Source of the DNA: Gardnerella vaginalis 1500E
GTDB taxonomy: Bacteria; Actinomycetota; Actinomycetes; Actinomycetales; Bifidobacteriaceae
DNA length: 64,000 nucleotides
NCBI RefSeq assembly: GCF_000263595.1
Contig: NZ_ADES01000007.1
Coordinates: forward strand, 1-64,000
Reading direction: 5' to 3'
Both the position numbers and the translations under genes were made by a program. The notes beneath the pieces are model-generated. The model had not been told where the DNA came from. It saw nothing but the letters and a program-made list of their open reading frames with translations, and did no database searches. Positions 28,644 to 38,137 of the stretch are shown here, piece after piece; the stretch's first letter is position 1, and each line of letters opens with the position of its first letter.

Positions 28644-29366
28644 TCACCTTGGCAGATCTTGCGCCCCGCAATTGTGCAATACAGCCAGCATGTTCTGCTT
28701 CTCGTCACGCGTTACAGTAAGCCCATACTTATATTTGACCGCAATTTGACGAGCCACATATTCGCATCTAAATGATTTGTTAGAAGGAAGCCAGTACGCT
28801 GCAGAAGCAGATCCTTTTTCTTGATTTGCCGCGCCTTGCACAGCAAGTAAATTAAGCATATCGTTGCCAAATTTCAACCTTTTTGAAGCATTCCAATTCC
28901 AAGCACCAGATTCCCAAGCGTTTTGCAAAGCAACAACGTGATCTATTTGCACCAAGGCGCTGGTTTTACGGCCACGTACGAAATTAATATCCAACCCAGT
29001 ATACGGATCATGAAGAAGCCCCGAGCGCACTTTGCACGAGCCAACGTACTTGTATTTCACGTTTCGCAAATCGCGAGCTAAAACATCTTCTCTAACATCA
29101 CAACCGTTGCCATCTTCATCCGTAGTGCGATACCCAAATACTTGACGCTCGTAGCCTTTGTGATACGGTTTCGCTACACGAAGCTTTTTAAGCGCTTTAG
29201 CTGCATCTCCACTCGCCTCATACTCACCAGTAATCTTGCCTACATTGTTACTAATCTTTGGCAAGAGCAAGCCAACAGCAACGCCAATTAGTACAGCAAG
29301 TATAATCATCCAAAAAATTGCAGCTAACTGTCTTTTTGAAAATTTACGCCGATTGTGCCTATACAT
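28644..29366 (-). CDS. Secreted or membrane-tethered HNH nuclease (DUF1524/GmrSD C-terminal type)
   Basis: 240 residues from the ATG at 29366, one base after the stop of the upstream gene, so coupled to it. A signal-anchor helix lies at about 14-36. The domain after it (about 60-235) has RQVFGYRTTDEDGNGCDVREDVLARDL, DPYTGLDI, and the nuclease core VQIDHVVALQNAWESGAW with a later NLLAVQGAANQEKGS. These are the features of the DUF1524 HNH fold seen in secreted actinobacterial nucleases. Asp-His of IDHVV should be catalytic. Cysteines at CDVRE, GSCK, FRCE and HNCG suggest disulfides outside the cell. It may degrade extracellular DNA. Confidence 0.78.
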   Translation of the reverse strand: MYRHNRRKFSKRQLAAIFWMIILAVLIGVAVGLLLPKISNNVGKITGEYEASGDAAKALKKLRVAKPYHKGYERQVFGYRTTDEDGNGCDVREDVLARDLRNVKYKYVGSCKVRSGLLHDPYTGLDINFVRGRKTSALVQIDHVVALQNAWESGAWNWNASKRLKFGNDMLNLLAVQGAANQEKGSASAAYWLPSNKSFRCEYVARQIAVKYKYGLTVTRDEKQNMLAVLHNCGAQDLPR

Positions 29367-29367
29367 A

Positions 29368-31956
29368 CTATTTACCAGATGCTCCAGCTGCTGCAGCTGC
29401 CCCACCAGCCGCTTTACCAGCTTGACCAGCTTTACCACTCGTTCTTACCATCGAAGGTATACGCTGCAAAACAACGTCAATAACTTGCTGAATCATAATC
29501 ACAAGCAACACCATTGCCATAACAGCATATACTGTGCTCCATGCTGGAAGATTCGTTGGAACAGGATGAATAGTATTTGCCACAACCAGCGCCGCAGCAG
29601 CAATACTTGCCAACGCCAAAGCTAGTATAAACGAGGAGATGCCGGCTATTTTACGTGCTAAACGCATGTCTTGTTGCGAAACTTTTTTCATTGAAGCAAT
29701 CATTCTATTTACACAATGCTCACCTTGACGGAAAGCAAGAATCTCATCAATACCAAGCTCAATATCGTTCACTTCGCACTCAACATCATTCTTTTCATAA
29801 CGAAGCTTATTTACAACATGTTTTGAGCGAATAAGCAAATATCGAGGCAGCACAAAAACAATAATCACGCATGCTGCAATCGCAATATAAGATAAGTTTT
29901 TGTTGAAATAGTAAAGCACAACAATTAGCGGAATAACAGCGCAAACCATTCCAACATTCATACTTATATGAGCCTTATGCCAACGCTCGTTATGCATGTC
30001 TAAACCTGCAAAAGAAACCACAAGAGTAAAAGCTCTAATAGCCATACATAAAACAGCAACCATAACGCATTGTTGCATTACAAAACCAAAGATTGGTCTA
30101 CCAGCAACAGCAAACATTGCAGAAACAATAGTTACAGGAATACACACTGTTGCCGCAAAATTAAGTGCTGTAATAAACGTAGAAAGAATAGCAAAAATAG
30201 CGCGCTTAAACTTGGAAATGTTACGCTTGCTAGATTCGGAAATAACAGCAGAAATAGGGGCGATATTTTTTATTCGCACACTTGCTTGCGATTTTTGAAT
30301 TTCGCCCGACTTACTATCCAAAATATGCCTATAAGATTCCACAGTAACTTTAGCATCCGCAGAAGTGCAACCAGCATCGTTAGGCATTAAAACTATTACA
30401 GTTGCAGAGCGCGCAACTCTACGCAAAATCTTAATAATCTTTTCGGCTTCTGATTCACTAATATCTTGCGCACAATAGTCGAAAATATAAACAGGAGTGT
30501 GACGAAGTAAAGCGCGAGCAAGAATAATTCGACGAATAATATCTTCCGGATTGTATGCTGAATCAGGATTATTTAGCAAACGATCAATAGGAATATCTAA
30601 TCCGTCATAATCTGCATAAACAACGCCATCTACTCTAGCAGCTCGCAAAGCATCCCACATAGCAGTAGTTGTTGCATTTGGAGCAGCAAGAAGTAAGTTT
30701 TCGCGCAAAGTCATAGAAAACAGATGACTTTTTTCGCTAACAACAGTAACAATATCTGCAAGAGCGCCATAAGTAGCATCATTTAGAGAAAGATACGAAG
30801 AATTTCCACCTTCCCCAAAAGTATCAAGCGAAACAAATGGAGAATCATCATCTTCCTGAACTTCGTAACGATCGCTATAAGACAGCAATACGTCGGCATT
30901 TTTGTTAAACCCAGTTCCAGAAAGTATGTACGAGTGCATAGCAGACTGATATTTGCTTGGAACTACTTGAAGCTCACCAGAGCGCGCAACTATAGATATA
31001 CGCTCAAATTCATTATTATTACTACCATTGCGTTTAATATCGCAGCGCATGCGCAAAGCAATATTCGCAGAACCATCTGGCAAAGATAATGTTGAACCGT
31101 CATCACTAAAAGATATTGGAGCGTTAGAATCTGTTACAGTACGCAATAAAGACTCAACGTGCTCCATTCCAAGCACAGCATCACGAATAACATGCATATA
31201 CTTGCTAACAGCTCTAAACGGCTGGACACTAAGCATTAGCAAAGGCATTGTTAGCAACGCTGCAGCAAGACCAACGCCTTTTACGCTAGATAACCAAACT
31301 GTAGCAACAATCGCTATTGAAGCAATAACATAAGAGCACAACGCACTAACGCAACGCCAAAATGCATAACGCATAAGCAAAACTAGCACAAGAGACGCAA
31401 TATTAAACATTGCAGATATAGCGCAAATGCCAGCAATAGCAGGATTTACCGTGCATAGCACAGCAGAAATAACTACTGGAATAGGAATAGCCGCAACGAT
31501 TTGAGGCACAAGAACGGCAATAAAACGCTGGATTGCAGAAATATCGTCATTTACTGAAAAATTTACAAAATCTCCAGTTCCTTCAATATTGGCAGATCTT
31601 AAAGATAGCATTGCATGAAGCATTTTTGGACGCAAACGCATTGCAACACGCGACTCAATATCTGTTTGCATAGTAGAAGACCAGTGAAAAGCCGCGTATT
31701 TTATAAGAATAATAGCAACTAAAGCAATAATATACGAAGTCAATTCAACAGAACTCATTAAAGAAGTTCCAACTGAACGAACTGGGCGAAGAACTGGGGA
31801 GAGCATTCCAACACAAACATAAGCAAATGCAATATTCATAAGATAAGAAATCGCTAGGCACGCCGACCTTAAAGCAACTAAATGCTTAATTCCTGGAACG
31901 AACGCAAAACAGCGATTTATCATCTCCTGATCCTTTTCTTCATTACGAATACTCAT
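29368..31956 (-). CDS. Degenerate ABC-exporter-like membrane protein (TMD-NBD-TMD, no Walker A)
   Basis: 862 residues. A six-helix exporter-type membrane domain (about 25-290) is followed by an NBD-like domain (about 300-560) and then a second membrane domain (about 590-830) with an Ala/Gly-rich tail; there is no second NBD. In the NBD the P-loop region reads SIVARSGELQVVPSKYQSA, with no GxxGxGKS. The signature position reads YNPEDIIRRIILARALL instead of LSGGQ. The Walker B region is VYIFDYCAQDISE, lacking the catalytic Glu. ATP hydrolysis is therefore unlikely. The start is uncertain: ATG 31956, or ATG 31923 with AAAAGGATCAGG before it. The HNH nuclease gene follows by one base. Confidence 0.75.
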   Translation of the reverse strand: MSIRNEEKDQEMINRCFAFVPGIKHLVALRSACLAISYLMNIAFAYVCVGMLSPVLRPVRSVGTSLMSSVELTSYIIALVAIILIKYAAFHWSSTMQTDIESRVAMRLRPKMLHAMLSLRSANIEGTGDFVNFSVNDDISAIQRFIAVLVPQIVAAIPIPVVISAVLCTVNPAIAGICAISAMFNIASLVLVLLMRYAFWRCVSALCSYVIASIAIVATVWLSSVKGVGLAAALLTMPLLMLSVQPFRAVSKYMHVIRDAVLGMEHVESLLRTVTDSNAPISFSDDGSTLSLPDGSANIALRMRCDIKRNGSNNNEFERISIVARSGELQVVPSKYQSAMHSYILSGTGFNKNADVLLSYSDRYEVQEDDDSPFVSLDTFGEGGNSSYLSLNDATYGALADIVTVVSEKSHLFSMTLRENLLLAAPNATTTAMWDALRAARVDGVVYADYDGLDIPIDRLLNNPDSAYNPEDIIRRIILARALLRHTPVYIFDYCAQDISESEAEKIIKILRRVARSATVIVLMPNDAGCTSADAKVTVESYRHILDSKSGEIQKSQASVRIKNIAPISAVISESSKRNISKFKRAIFAILSTFITALNFAATVCIPVTIVSAMFAVAGRPIFGFVMQQCVMVAVLCMAIRAFTLVVSFAGLDMHNERWHKAHISMNVGMVCAVIPLIVVLYYFNKNLSYIAIAACVIIVFVLPRYLLIRSKHVVNKLRYEKNDVECEVNDIELGIDEILAFRQGEHCVNRMIASMKKVSQQDMRLARKIAGISSFILALALASIAAAALVVANTIHPVPTNLPAWSTVYAVMAMVLLVIMIQQVIDVVLQRIPSMVRTSGKAGQAGKAAGGAAAAAGASGK

Positions 31957-32148
31957 TGCAAATTTTTCCAAAAATAAGTTCCCCCACCGCTTTTAAGATT
32001 ACGCTTCACACACACCATCAACACGCCGGCTACCGCCAAATTATGCTGATTTTAAGCCGTTCTGAAGCTTTGAAACATCCGCCAAAAAGAAGGCAATTTA
32101 ACATTTGCGCAGATTTGACAAGAACAATCTACACTTATTAAAACTTGT

Positions 32149-32853
32149 TTATAAATTCCAAGACAGTCTGTGCAAATCGCTAGGTCCTACTTCTTTAATT
32201 GCGTTTCGATGAGCTAACGAACCATAGCCTTTATTATGCGCCCAATCGTAGGATTCATATTGCGGTTTTTTAGATAACATCACCATAAGATTATCTCTTG
32301 TAACTTTTGCCAAAACTGCAGCAGCCGCAACACTTGCACATTGACGATCCGCCTTCACAAGAGTATGCACTTTTACAGGAATCGGCACAAATGGTGCGTC
32401 AAAAGTGTTGGCAACTTTATCAATGTAGTCGCATGGACCATCCAATATTGCTGCAATACGAGGGTTTTCTTTTTTACTCATTTGCATATCTTCCTCGACT
32501 GTTGCAATTGCTTTCAAAGCCGCAACTCCAAGCGCGTAACTAATACCCCACTCATCTATTTCTTTATTAGTACAAGATCCAACAGCCCAAGAAGTACACC
32601 ATTTTTGAAGAGGATTAAATAAGTCTTCTCGACGACGCTCAGTAAGTAGTTTAGAATCAGCTAAACCTTCAGGAATTGTTTGCTCTTCGATTTGATTTTT
32701 ACAAATAGCGGCAGCTCCAACCATTACCGGACCTGCAAGAGATCCGCGGCCAACTTCATCTAGTCCAATAATCCAATCATATCCTTCGCAAAGCAAGCTT
32801 TTTTCATTATCGAGAGATGGCGTAAGAGGTATTTTAGAAGATTCTTTCGGCAT
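32149..32853 (-). CDS. rnhB: Ribonuclease HII
   Basis: 234 residues. It cuts the RNA strand of RNA-DNA hybrids and at single ribonucleotides in DNA. GLDEVGRGSLAGP gives the first acidic pair, ADSKLL follows, and the later Asp is in AAILDGPCDYID. C-terminal YGSLAHRNAI is conserved. It is downstream of lepB and rplS on the same strand, a common order in bacteria. Confidence 0.95.
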   Translation of the reverse strand: MPKESSKIPLTPSLDNEKSLLCEGYDWIIGLDEVGRGSLAGPVMVGAAAICKNQIEEQTIPEGLADSKLLTERRREDLFNPLQKWCTSWAVGSCTNKEIDEWGISYALGVAALKAIATVEEDMQMSKKENPRIAAILDGPCDYIDKVANTFDAPFVPIPVKVHTLVKADRQCASVAAAAVLAKVTRDNLMVMLSKKPQYESYDWAHNKGYGSLAHRNAIKEVGPSDLHRLSWNL

Positions 32854-32960
32854 AATTAAGACTTTACTTGCATAAGTTTAATTTACAAGTTTAATTCGCG
32901 ATTTAATTCAAACTTTAATTCAAACTTTAATTCGCGCTTTAATTTCAGTTTAATTGCAGT

Positions 32961-33779
32961 TTAATTCGCAGATTTGCTTGGAACATCGTCAAAAGCATCA
33001 TGATGCTCGTCCAAAAAACCAATTCGATCCAAAGGCCACGTACGGAACACTGCAACGCCCTCGATTTTAGAAATCGGCACCAAACCATCGTCCCCATCGT
33101 TACGATGGTAGCGAGAATCTGCAGAATTAGCGCGATTATCTCCAAGAACAAAAACATGCCCAGCTTTAACCTTTACCTTAAAAGGAAAAGCACTTGGGTC
33201 AACACCAGGACGAATGTAAGCAGATTCGTGAACAGGAACACCGTTAACAGTAACAGGCTCCCCCGCTCCCTTACATTCCACAGTATCTCCAGGCAAACCA
33301 ATAAGACGCTTAATTAAATCCTTGCCAACTAAACCGTTAGAAGACTCTCCACTTAACCAATGAGCAGGATCTTCAAAAACTACAATATCTCCGCGATGCA
33401 AAGGAAATACGCTAGGAGTTAGCTTTGACGTAACAACGTAATCACCAATGTGAATAGTGTCAAGCATAGAGCCGGAAGGAATAGTGTACGCGCCGAGCAA
33501 AAACAGGCGAATAATTAACACTACAAAAACTGGAATACCAAACCAAACTAAAGCGTCTTTAAGAGAAAAATGGTCGCCGTTTTTTTGATTGCGAGCATGA
33601 GCAAAACGCTTGATATTTCGGCTCTCTTTACTATTTTTTTTGTTTTTTCTATTTTTCCAAAAACCACCAAAACCGGAAGGCTCATAACCTTCCGGCTCAG
33701 GTGGAACCGGTGAAGGATCTACGCCATGACCCGCTACAGCAACGATATGAGTATCGCTAATTTGCGTGCCATCAGACAT
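32961..33779 (-). CDS. lepB: Signal peptidase I
   Basis: 272 residues. It removes signal peptides from exported proteins at the membrane. After a cytoplasmic N-terminal region of about 90 residues and one membrane helix, the catalytic Ser is in TIPSGSMLDT and the Lys is in IKRLIGLPGD; GDNRANSADSRY is box E. AAGGAT precedes the ATG. The N-terminal region is rich in Asn/Lys/Arg and longer than in the minimal enzyme. Confidence 0.95.
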   Translation of the reverse strand: MSDGTQISDTHIVAVAGHGVDPSPVPPEPEGYEPSGFGGFWKNRKNKKNSKESRNIKRFAHARNQKNGDHFSLKDALVWFGIPVFVVLIIRLFLLGAYTIPSGSMLDTIHIGDYVVTSKLTPSVFPLHRGDIVVFEDPAHWLSGESSNGLVGKDLIKRLIGLPGDTVECKGAGEPVTVNGVPVHESAYIRPGVDPSAFPFKVKVKAGHVFVLGDNRANSADSRYHRNDGDDGLVPISKIEGVAVFRTWPLDRIGFLDEHHDAFDDVPSKSAN

Positions 33780-33806
33780 AATTTAATCCTTCACTTTAAG
33801 GTTGAT

Positions 33807-34175
33807 TTACTTAGCAGCGCTGTTGTCACGACGCTCGGCAATACGAGCAGCCTTGCCACGCAAAGCGCGCAAGTAGTAAAGCTTAGCGCGACGAACGCGA
33901 CCGCTACGAACCAGCTTAATCGAATCGATAGCTGGGGAATGAAGTGGGAAACGACGCTCAACACCAGTGCCGAAGCTCACCTTACGCACAACGAAAGTTT
34001 CACGCACGCCAGCACCCTTACGAGCAATCACCACGCCGGTGAAGGTCTGAATACGAGTGTTGTTACCTTCCTGAATCTTAACGTTAACGTCAACAGTGTC
34101 GCCAGGACGGAAAGCTGGGATTTCCTCAGCTGCCTTAAGATGCTTAGCATCAAATGCTTCTACAGCATTTACCAT
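33807..34175 (-). CDS. rplS: 50S ribosomal protein L19
   Basis: 122 residues from ATG 34175, with GGAGG six bases upstream; the longer frame to 34199 is not conserved L19. It carries [55 protein letters not shown]19 lies at the subunit interface. It heads the lepB-rnhB cluster and is separate from the rpsP-trmD operon at 52459-54795, although many bacteria have rplS after trmD. Confidence 0.96.
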   Translation of the reverse strand: MVNAVEAFDAKHLKAAEEIPAFRPGDTVDVNVKIQEGNNTRIQTFTGVVIARKGAGVRETFVVRKVSFGTGVERRFPLHSPAIDSIKLVRSGRVRRAKLYYLRALRGKAARIAERRDNSAAK

Positions 34176-34244
34176 AATATTCCTCCATCGCCGCCGCATA
34201 CCGACGCATAGTAAGCGTTAGCAGCAAATGCGCTACGCAATTTT

Positions 34245-34269
34245 CCCCAAAAAGTTCGCTTTTTAGGGG
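34245..34269. promoter_or_regulatory. Hairpin in the rplS leader
   Basis: CCCC-AAAAAG, loop TTCG, CTTTTT-A-GGGG forms a 10-bp stem with one bulged A. It lies about 70 bp upstream of the rplS start. It has no T-run on the rplS strand, so a leader structure for L19 control is possible; this is inference. Confidence 0.4.
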
Positions 34270-34432
34270 GCTTTCGATCCGCGCAATCTTAAATAAGAAG
34301 CGACTAGACCTAAAAATAAAAGAACTATGCGGCATCCTTTTATTGAAAGCATACAAGTATCAAATTTATGCACAATAATGGACATTATTAATGCGCAGTA
34401 TTGCACACTATTTCAAGCTATTTCGAGCTATT

Positions 34433-35947
34433 TCAGCGTGCAACACCGTCCAAAGGAGCAGTTTCAACAGTACGAGTCAACTCGTCATCGTCAGCATCGT
34501 AATCAAACAACTCACCATAACGACCCCAGCTAATCGCAATATCAAACTGTTGACGAGCAAGAGCATCCGTATGCTTACTGCGCAACAAATCCAAAATCAA
34601 CTCGCCGCGAAGCTTACCGTTGCGGTTACGACTCAAAGCCTGATCAATTGCGTGAACAAGAGGCGCATGCTCAATAGCCAGTCTTGCAAAAACTTGCTTA
34701 CTGTGCAAAATGTCGGCGTTATGCCATTCTTCACCAGCAGAAGTAATAGTAATATGGCCATTTTCTGCGGTAAGAAGATTAAGCATTGTTCCAGCATCAA
34801 CAAGCGGGAACAAATCGTCGATTTCAAACGACAAGTCTGCTGCCAAATCAGCCAAATCAATTCCGTCTGGATTTTCTGAAATAACGTCAAGCAAACCTGC
34901 CATACCTCCTGGGGTTGCGTTTGGAAGCAAACGAACCGACACAGGCTCTGCCTTCGCCTCTCCAGATTCAGCTTCATCTTCGTTTTGCTTATCTTCATCC
35001 TCATCGTCATGATGACGCTGAATAAGCATATCTGCAATTGCTGCAGCTTCGTTATCTTCAGCATCCTCAGTATCTGCAGCTTGAGCTTGATTCTGCAAAT
35101 CATCGGACTGTGAACTCTCCTGCTCAGAAGCACTTTCCGGAGCAGAACCGGTCAAAATAGCGTATAGATTATCAACCATCGCCTCAAATTCAGCACTGTG
35201 CTTATCTCGAGGGCGAGGCAAATCAACCTGAACGTCTGCAATTAAATGACCTGGATGCGATCCTAAAACAACCACACGGTCAGCCATTTGAACAGCTTCT
35301 TCAATATTGTGCGTAACAATAAGCACAGACTTAATATCTCGTTCCTCACTAGACCAAAGCTTAAGCACTTCCTGACGCAAGTTTTCTGCAGTAAGAACAT
35401 CGAGTGCGGAGAACGGCTCATCCATAAAAAGCGCATCCGGTCGTAATACCAACGCACGCGCAATACCTACGCGCTGACGCATACCGCCGGAAAGCTCCTT
35501 TGGGTAAGCTGTTTCAAAGCCATCCAAACCGATTGCGTCAATTGCAGCGAGCGCAAGTTCAGTGCGCTTTTCTTTGCTAACACCTCTAGCGCGCAAACCA
35601 AGCTCCACATTGTCTTGCACGGTAAGCCACGGCATAAGAGCAAAGGTTTGAAATACGATTGCAACCCCCGGGTTTGGGCCTGTAAGCTCGCGACCACGAT
35701 ACGTTACTGTACCTTCTGTTGGCTGCACAAGGCCTGCCATTGTGCGAAGGAAGGTTGATTTTCCAGCACCAGAACGTCCCAAAATTGCTACGATTTCACC
35801 TTCGCGAAGAGTGAAAGAAATATCGTGCAAAACATGCTGGGTTGTGCCGCTGTCGGAAGTGAAGCTTTGACTTATGTGCCTTGCGTCAATAATATCGCTT
35901 GTAATTGAGGATTGCGCTGCTTTTGCGTTGCTTTTCAAAGTATTCAT
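34433..35947 (-). CDS. ABC transporter ATPase with AAA-associated C-terminal domain
   Basis: 504 residues. The N-terminal NBD (about 20-270) is of the nitrate/sulfonate/taurine importer class: Walker A GRSGAGKS, Q-loop VFQTFALMPW, signature LSGGMRQR, Walker B ALFMDEPF, H-switch VTHN. An acidic Asp/Glu/Gln linker (about 275-345) leads to a C-terminal winged-helix-like region (about 355-490), as in the family of ATPases with an AAA-associated domain. It powers the fused permease encoded just upstream. A 9-bp repeat (AGCTATTTC type) abuts its stop codon. No substrate-binding protein is encoded nearby, so the substrate is unknown. Confidence 0.85.
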   Translation of the reverse strand: MNTLKSNAKAAQSSITSDIIDARHISQSFTSDSGTTQHVLHDISFTLREGEIVAILGRSGAGKSTFLRTMAGLVQPTEGTVTYRGRELTGPNPGVAIVFQTFALMPWLTVQDNVELGLRARGVSKEKRTELALAAIDAIGLDGFETAYPKELSGGMRQRVGIARALVLRPDALFMDEPFSALDVLTAENLRQEVLKLWSSEERDIKSVLIVTHNIEEAVQMADRVVVLGSHPGHLIADVQVDLPRPRDKHSAEFEAMVDNLYAILTGSAPESASEQESSQSDDLQNQAQAADTEDAEDNEAAAIADMLIQRHHDDEDEDKQNEDEAESGEAKAEPVSVRLLPNATPGGMAGLLDVISENPDGIDLADLAADLSFEIDDLFPLVDAGTMLNLLTAENGHITITSAGEEWHNADILHSKQVFARLAIEHAPLVHAIDQALSRNRNGKLRGELILDLLRSKHTDALARQQFDIAISWGRYGELFDYDADDDELTRTVETAPLDGVAR

Positions 35948-36025
35948 AATTTTGCCAATCTGTTTTATAAAATTTGTTATTTTAGCTGATTTAATTAGAT
36001 GATTTAATTAGTTGCTTTAATTCAG

Positions 36026-37774
36026 CTAGTTCAACACGTAGCGTTTTTCGGAAATACGTTGTAGAGGCGACCAGAATAGTCGATTACTTAAAACAACAAT
36101 TAAGCTCATAACAGTTACGCCAACCAGAGTGCGAGCGGTATCTCCCATAGTAGTTGCGTTAGTAATATAAGCACCCAAACCTGCAGTAGACATGCGATGC
36201 TTACCATATTCAACGATTTCCGACACAATCGAAGCGTTCCAAGCGCCGCCTGCAGCTGTAATACCGCCAGTGCACCAAGAACCGAAAATAGACGGCAAAA
36301 TAAGCGTCTTCCAACGTAAAACTCGAGCCAGCCTAAAGCTGCGTGTCATTTCACGCAAATCATCTGGAATAGCGCTAGCACCAGCAATAACATTGAAAAG
36401 AATGTACCATTGCGTGCCAAGAGCCATCAAAATAATACTTCCCCAACCCAAGTCAATGTTCCAAGCCATAAACAAGGCCATAGCAAATGGGAATATAAAG
36501 TTTGCTGGGAAGCTGGCAAGAATCTGCACAATAGGCTGCATAATTCTAGAAATCTTTGGATTCATGCCAATTAAAACACCAACTGGAACCCAAATAAGCG
36601 AGCTAACAAAAATCAAAACTGCAACTCGCACAAAAGTAATTCCACCAAGCATGCCTGCTGTAATAAACTCTTGCAACCCTGCAGTTGTATGCACAAAGTA
36701 AAGCATATGCGCCACACCTGCTGCAACAATAAAGAACATTAAAACGTTAAACGCCCAGTCGCCAAACTTGCGCTGCGAAGCTTTATGAGGCCACTTAGCT
36801 CCTGTGCAACCAAGCGGACGAGTAATCTTTTCTAACCACTCTCTAATTGGCAAGAAAAGTTTGCTAATAACCTCATCCGCATGAGAATGACGAATAAGCG
36901 TCAAAATAGCGCTGCGACGCTCATTGTCCGAAGCGCTCTGCGTAATACGGAAACGCTCAGCCCATGCAGTAAGTGGCTTCCACAAGAAGAAGTCAAGCGC
37001 CAAAACAACCACAACCATAGAAGCAATTGCCCACCAAATATTCCCGAGCTTATTATCTGCAGCAGATTGTGCAACAAAGCTACCGATGCCAGGAAGAGCA
37101 TAAGTGTGATTATTTACGGAAATCATTTCCGAAGCGGTAAGGAAGAACCATCCGCCACCAACAGACATCATGCAGTTCCAAAGCAGTGGAATCATTGCGT
37201 TTGGCATATCTAAAACCCAGAAGCGCTGCCAATGCGTAAGTTTAAGGCTACGAACCGCCTCATCCAACTCCTTAGGCTCGCTAAGAAGCGAACGGTGGAA
37301 GGAAAAAGTCATATTCCACGCTTGGCTTGTAAAAATAGCGAAAATCGAAGCCGCCTCAACACCGAGCATCGATCCAGGGAAAATCACCAACCAAATTGTA
37401 ACCGTCGCCGAAAGGAAGCCCAAAATTGGCACGGACTGCAAAATATCCAAAAGCGGAATAAGCACCTTGCCAAGCCTTCGACTTCGAGCTGCAAGAGAGC
37501 CATAAACAATAGTAAAAATAAGCGATGCCACTAGCGCAAGAAGCATACGAAATACTGAGCGCAAAGTGTAGTACGGAAGATTAATTAAGTCGGTAGACAC
37601 TTTAGAAGGAATACCGCTTGGACCAATCGGCTGATTTATGCGCTGAATAAGGAAAGCGGTTACGCCAAAAACAGCAATAATACCTACGCACACAATAATA
37701 TCGGACCAGAAGCGAGTGTTCTCGTCAACCTGTGCGCCTGCGCCTTCCTTGCGCGAAGTTGTGAATACGGTCAT
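36026..37774 (-). CDS. ABC transporter permease, two fused permease domains
   Basis: 582 residues with two BPD-type permease domains in one chain. Domain 1 (about 70-260) has an EAA loop in ELDEAVRSLKLTHWQRFWVLDMP. Domain 2 (about 340-570) has DDLREMTRSFRLARVLRWKTLILP. One chain would serve both halves of the importer. A GAGGA site precedes the ATG. It lies 188 bp downstream of the 48-codon gene at 37963-38109 with no clear terminator between, so all three genes may be one operon. Confidence 0.88.
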   Translation of the reverse strand: MTVFTTSRKEGAGAQVDENTRFWSDIIVCVGIIAVFGVTAFLIQRINQPIGPSGIPSKVSTDLINLPYYTLRSVFRMLLALVASLIFTIVYGSLAARSRRLGKVLIPLLDILQSVPILGFLSATVTIWLVIFPGSMLGVEAASIFAIFTSQAWNMTFSFHRSLLSEPKELDEAVRSLKLTHWQRFWVLDMPNAMIPLLWNCMMSVGGGWFFLTASEMISVNNHTYALPGIGSFVAQSAADNKLGNIWWAIASMVVVVLALDFFLWKPLTAWAERFRITQSASDNERRSAILTLIRHSHADEVISKLFLPIREWLEKITRPLGCTGAKWPHKASQRKFGDWAFNVLMFFIVAAGVAHMLYFVHTTAGLQEFITAGMLGGITFVRVAVLIFVSSLIWVPVGVLIGMNPKISRIMQPIVQILASFPANFIFPFAMALFMAWNIDLGWGSIILMALGTQWYILFNVIAGASAIPDDLREMTRSFRLARVLRWKTLILPSIFGSWCTGGITAAGGAWNASIVSEIVEYGKHRMSTAGLGAYITNATTMGDTARTLVGVTVMSLIVVLSNRLFWSPLQRISEKRYVLN

Positions 37775-37962
37775 AACAAAGTCCTCTAATAGGAACTAAA
37801 GGTTTATTTGCCTTTACTTATATTTTATTGAATCTTTTTCAGATTTATTTTTAGATTGATTTATGTAGCCGTATCACCATTGATTGCTTTTTAGGCTCAA
37901 GAATTGCAGCTTACTTTTTATTTTCGCAAGTCTAAAGTTAAGTTTTGCAGATTTCGTAAGTT

Positions 37963-38109
37963 TTATTTTTGCAATCTTTGCAACCTAAATGCGGTGATTG
38001 CCGGCTTCATATATTCAGGAGGAACATCTGAACTACTACTGCCAATAGTGTCAGAACCCTCACTCGTAGTGCGAGTACTAGAATTATGACTGTTACTGTC
38101 ATGTTTCAC
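37963..38109 (-). CDS. 48-residue small protein of unknown function, strongly expressed signals
   Basis: GTG start at 38109, stop TAA at 37963-37965. AAGGAGGTGATTT is an almost ideal ribosome binding site and the promoter 38138-38166 is consensus, so the frame is very probably translated. The N-terminal two thirds is rich in Ser, Thr and Asn (KHDSNSHNSSTRTTSEG) and the C-terminal part is basic and amphipathic (YMKPAITAFRLQRLQK). No cysteine, no signal peptide, no membrane helix. It could be a small regulator or partner of the ABC transporter encoded downstream, or a leader peptide. I do not recognise a family. Confidence 0.7.
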   Translation of the reverse strand: MKHDSNSHNSSTRTTSEGSDTIGSSSSDVPPEYMKPAITAFRLQRLQK

Positions 38110-38134
38110 GGCAAATCACCTCCTTAATGCCGTG
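38107..38134 (-). promoter_or_regulatory. Leader hairpin holding the start codon and ribosome binding site
   Basis: On the minus strand CACGGCA (38134-38128) pairs exactly with TGCCGTG (38113-38107). The GTG start codon is inside the stem and AAGGAGG is in the loop. The 5' arm is at or next to the expected transcription start, so nearly the whole untranslated leader is this hairpin. Confidence 0.65.
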
Positions 38135-38137
38135 CCA

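Noticed and set aside
29368-31956. The protein taken for CydC or CydD (cysteine/glutathione exporter for cytochrome bd)
   Set aside because: The nucleotide-binding motifs are missing and no cydAB genes are in the window.
37775-37962. A metal riboswitch (yybP-ykoY type) or terminator before the permease gene
   Set aside because: The stretch is AT-rich with no recognisable conserved motif and no strong stem plus T-run.
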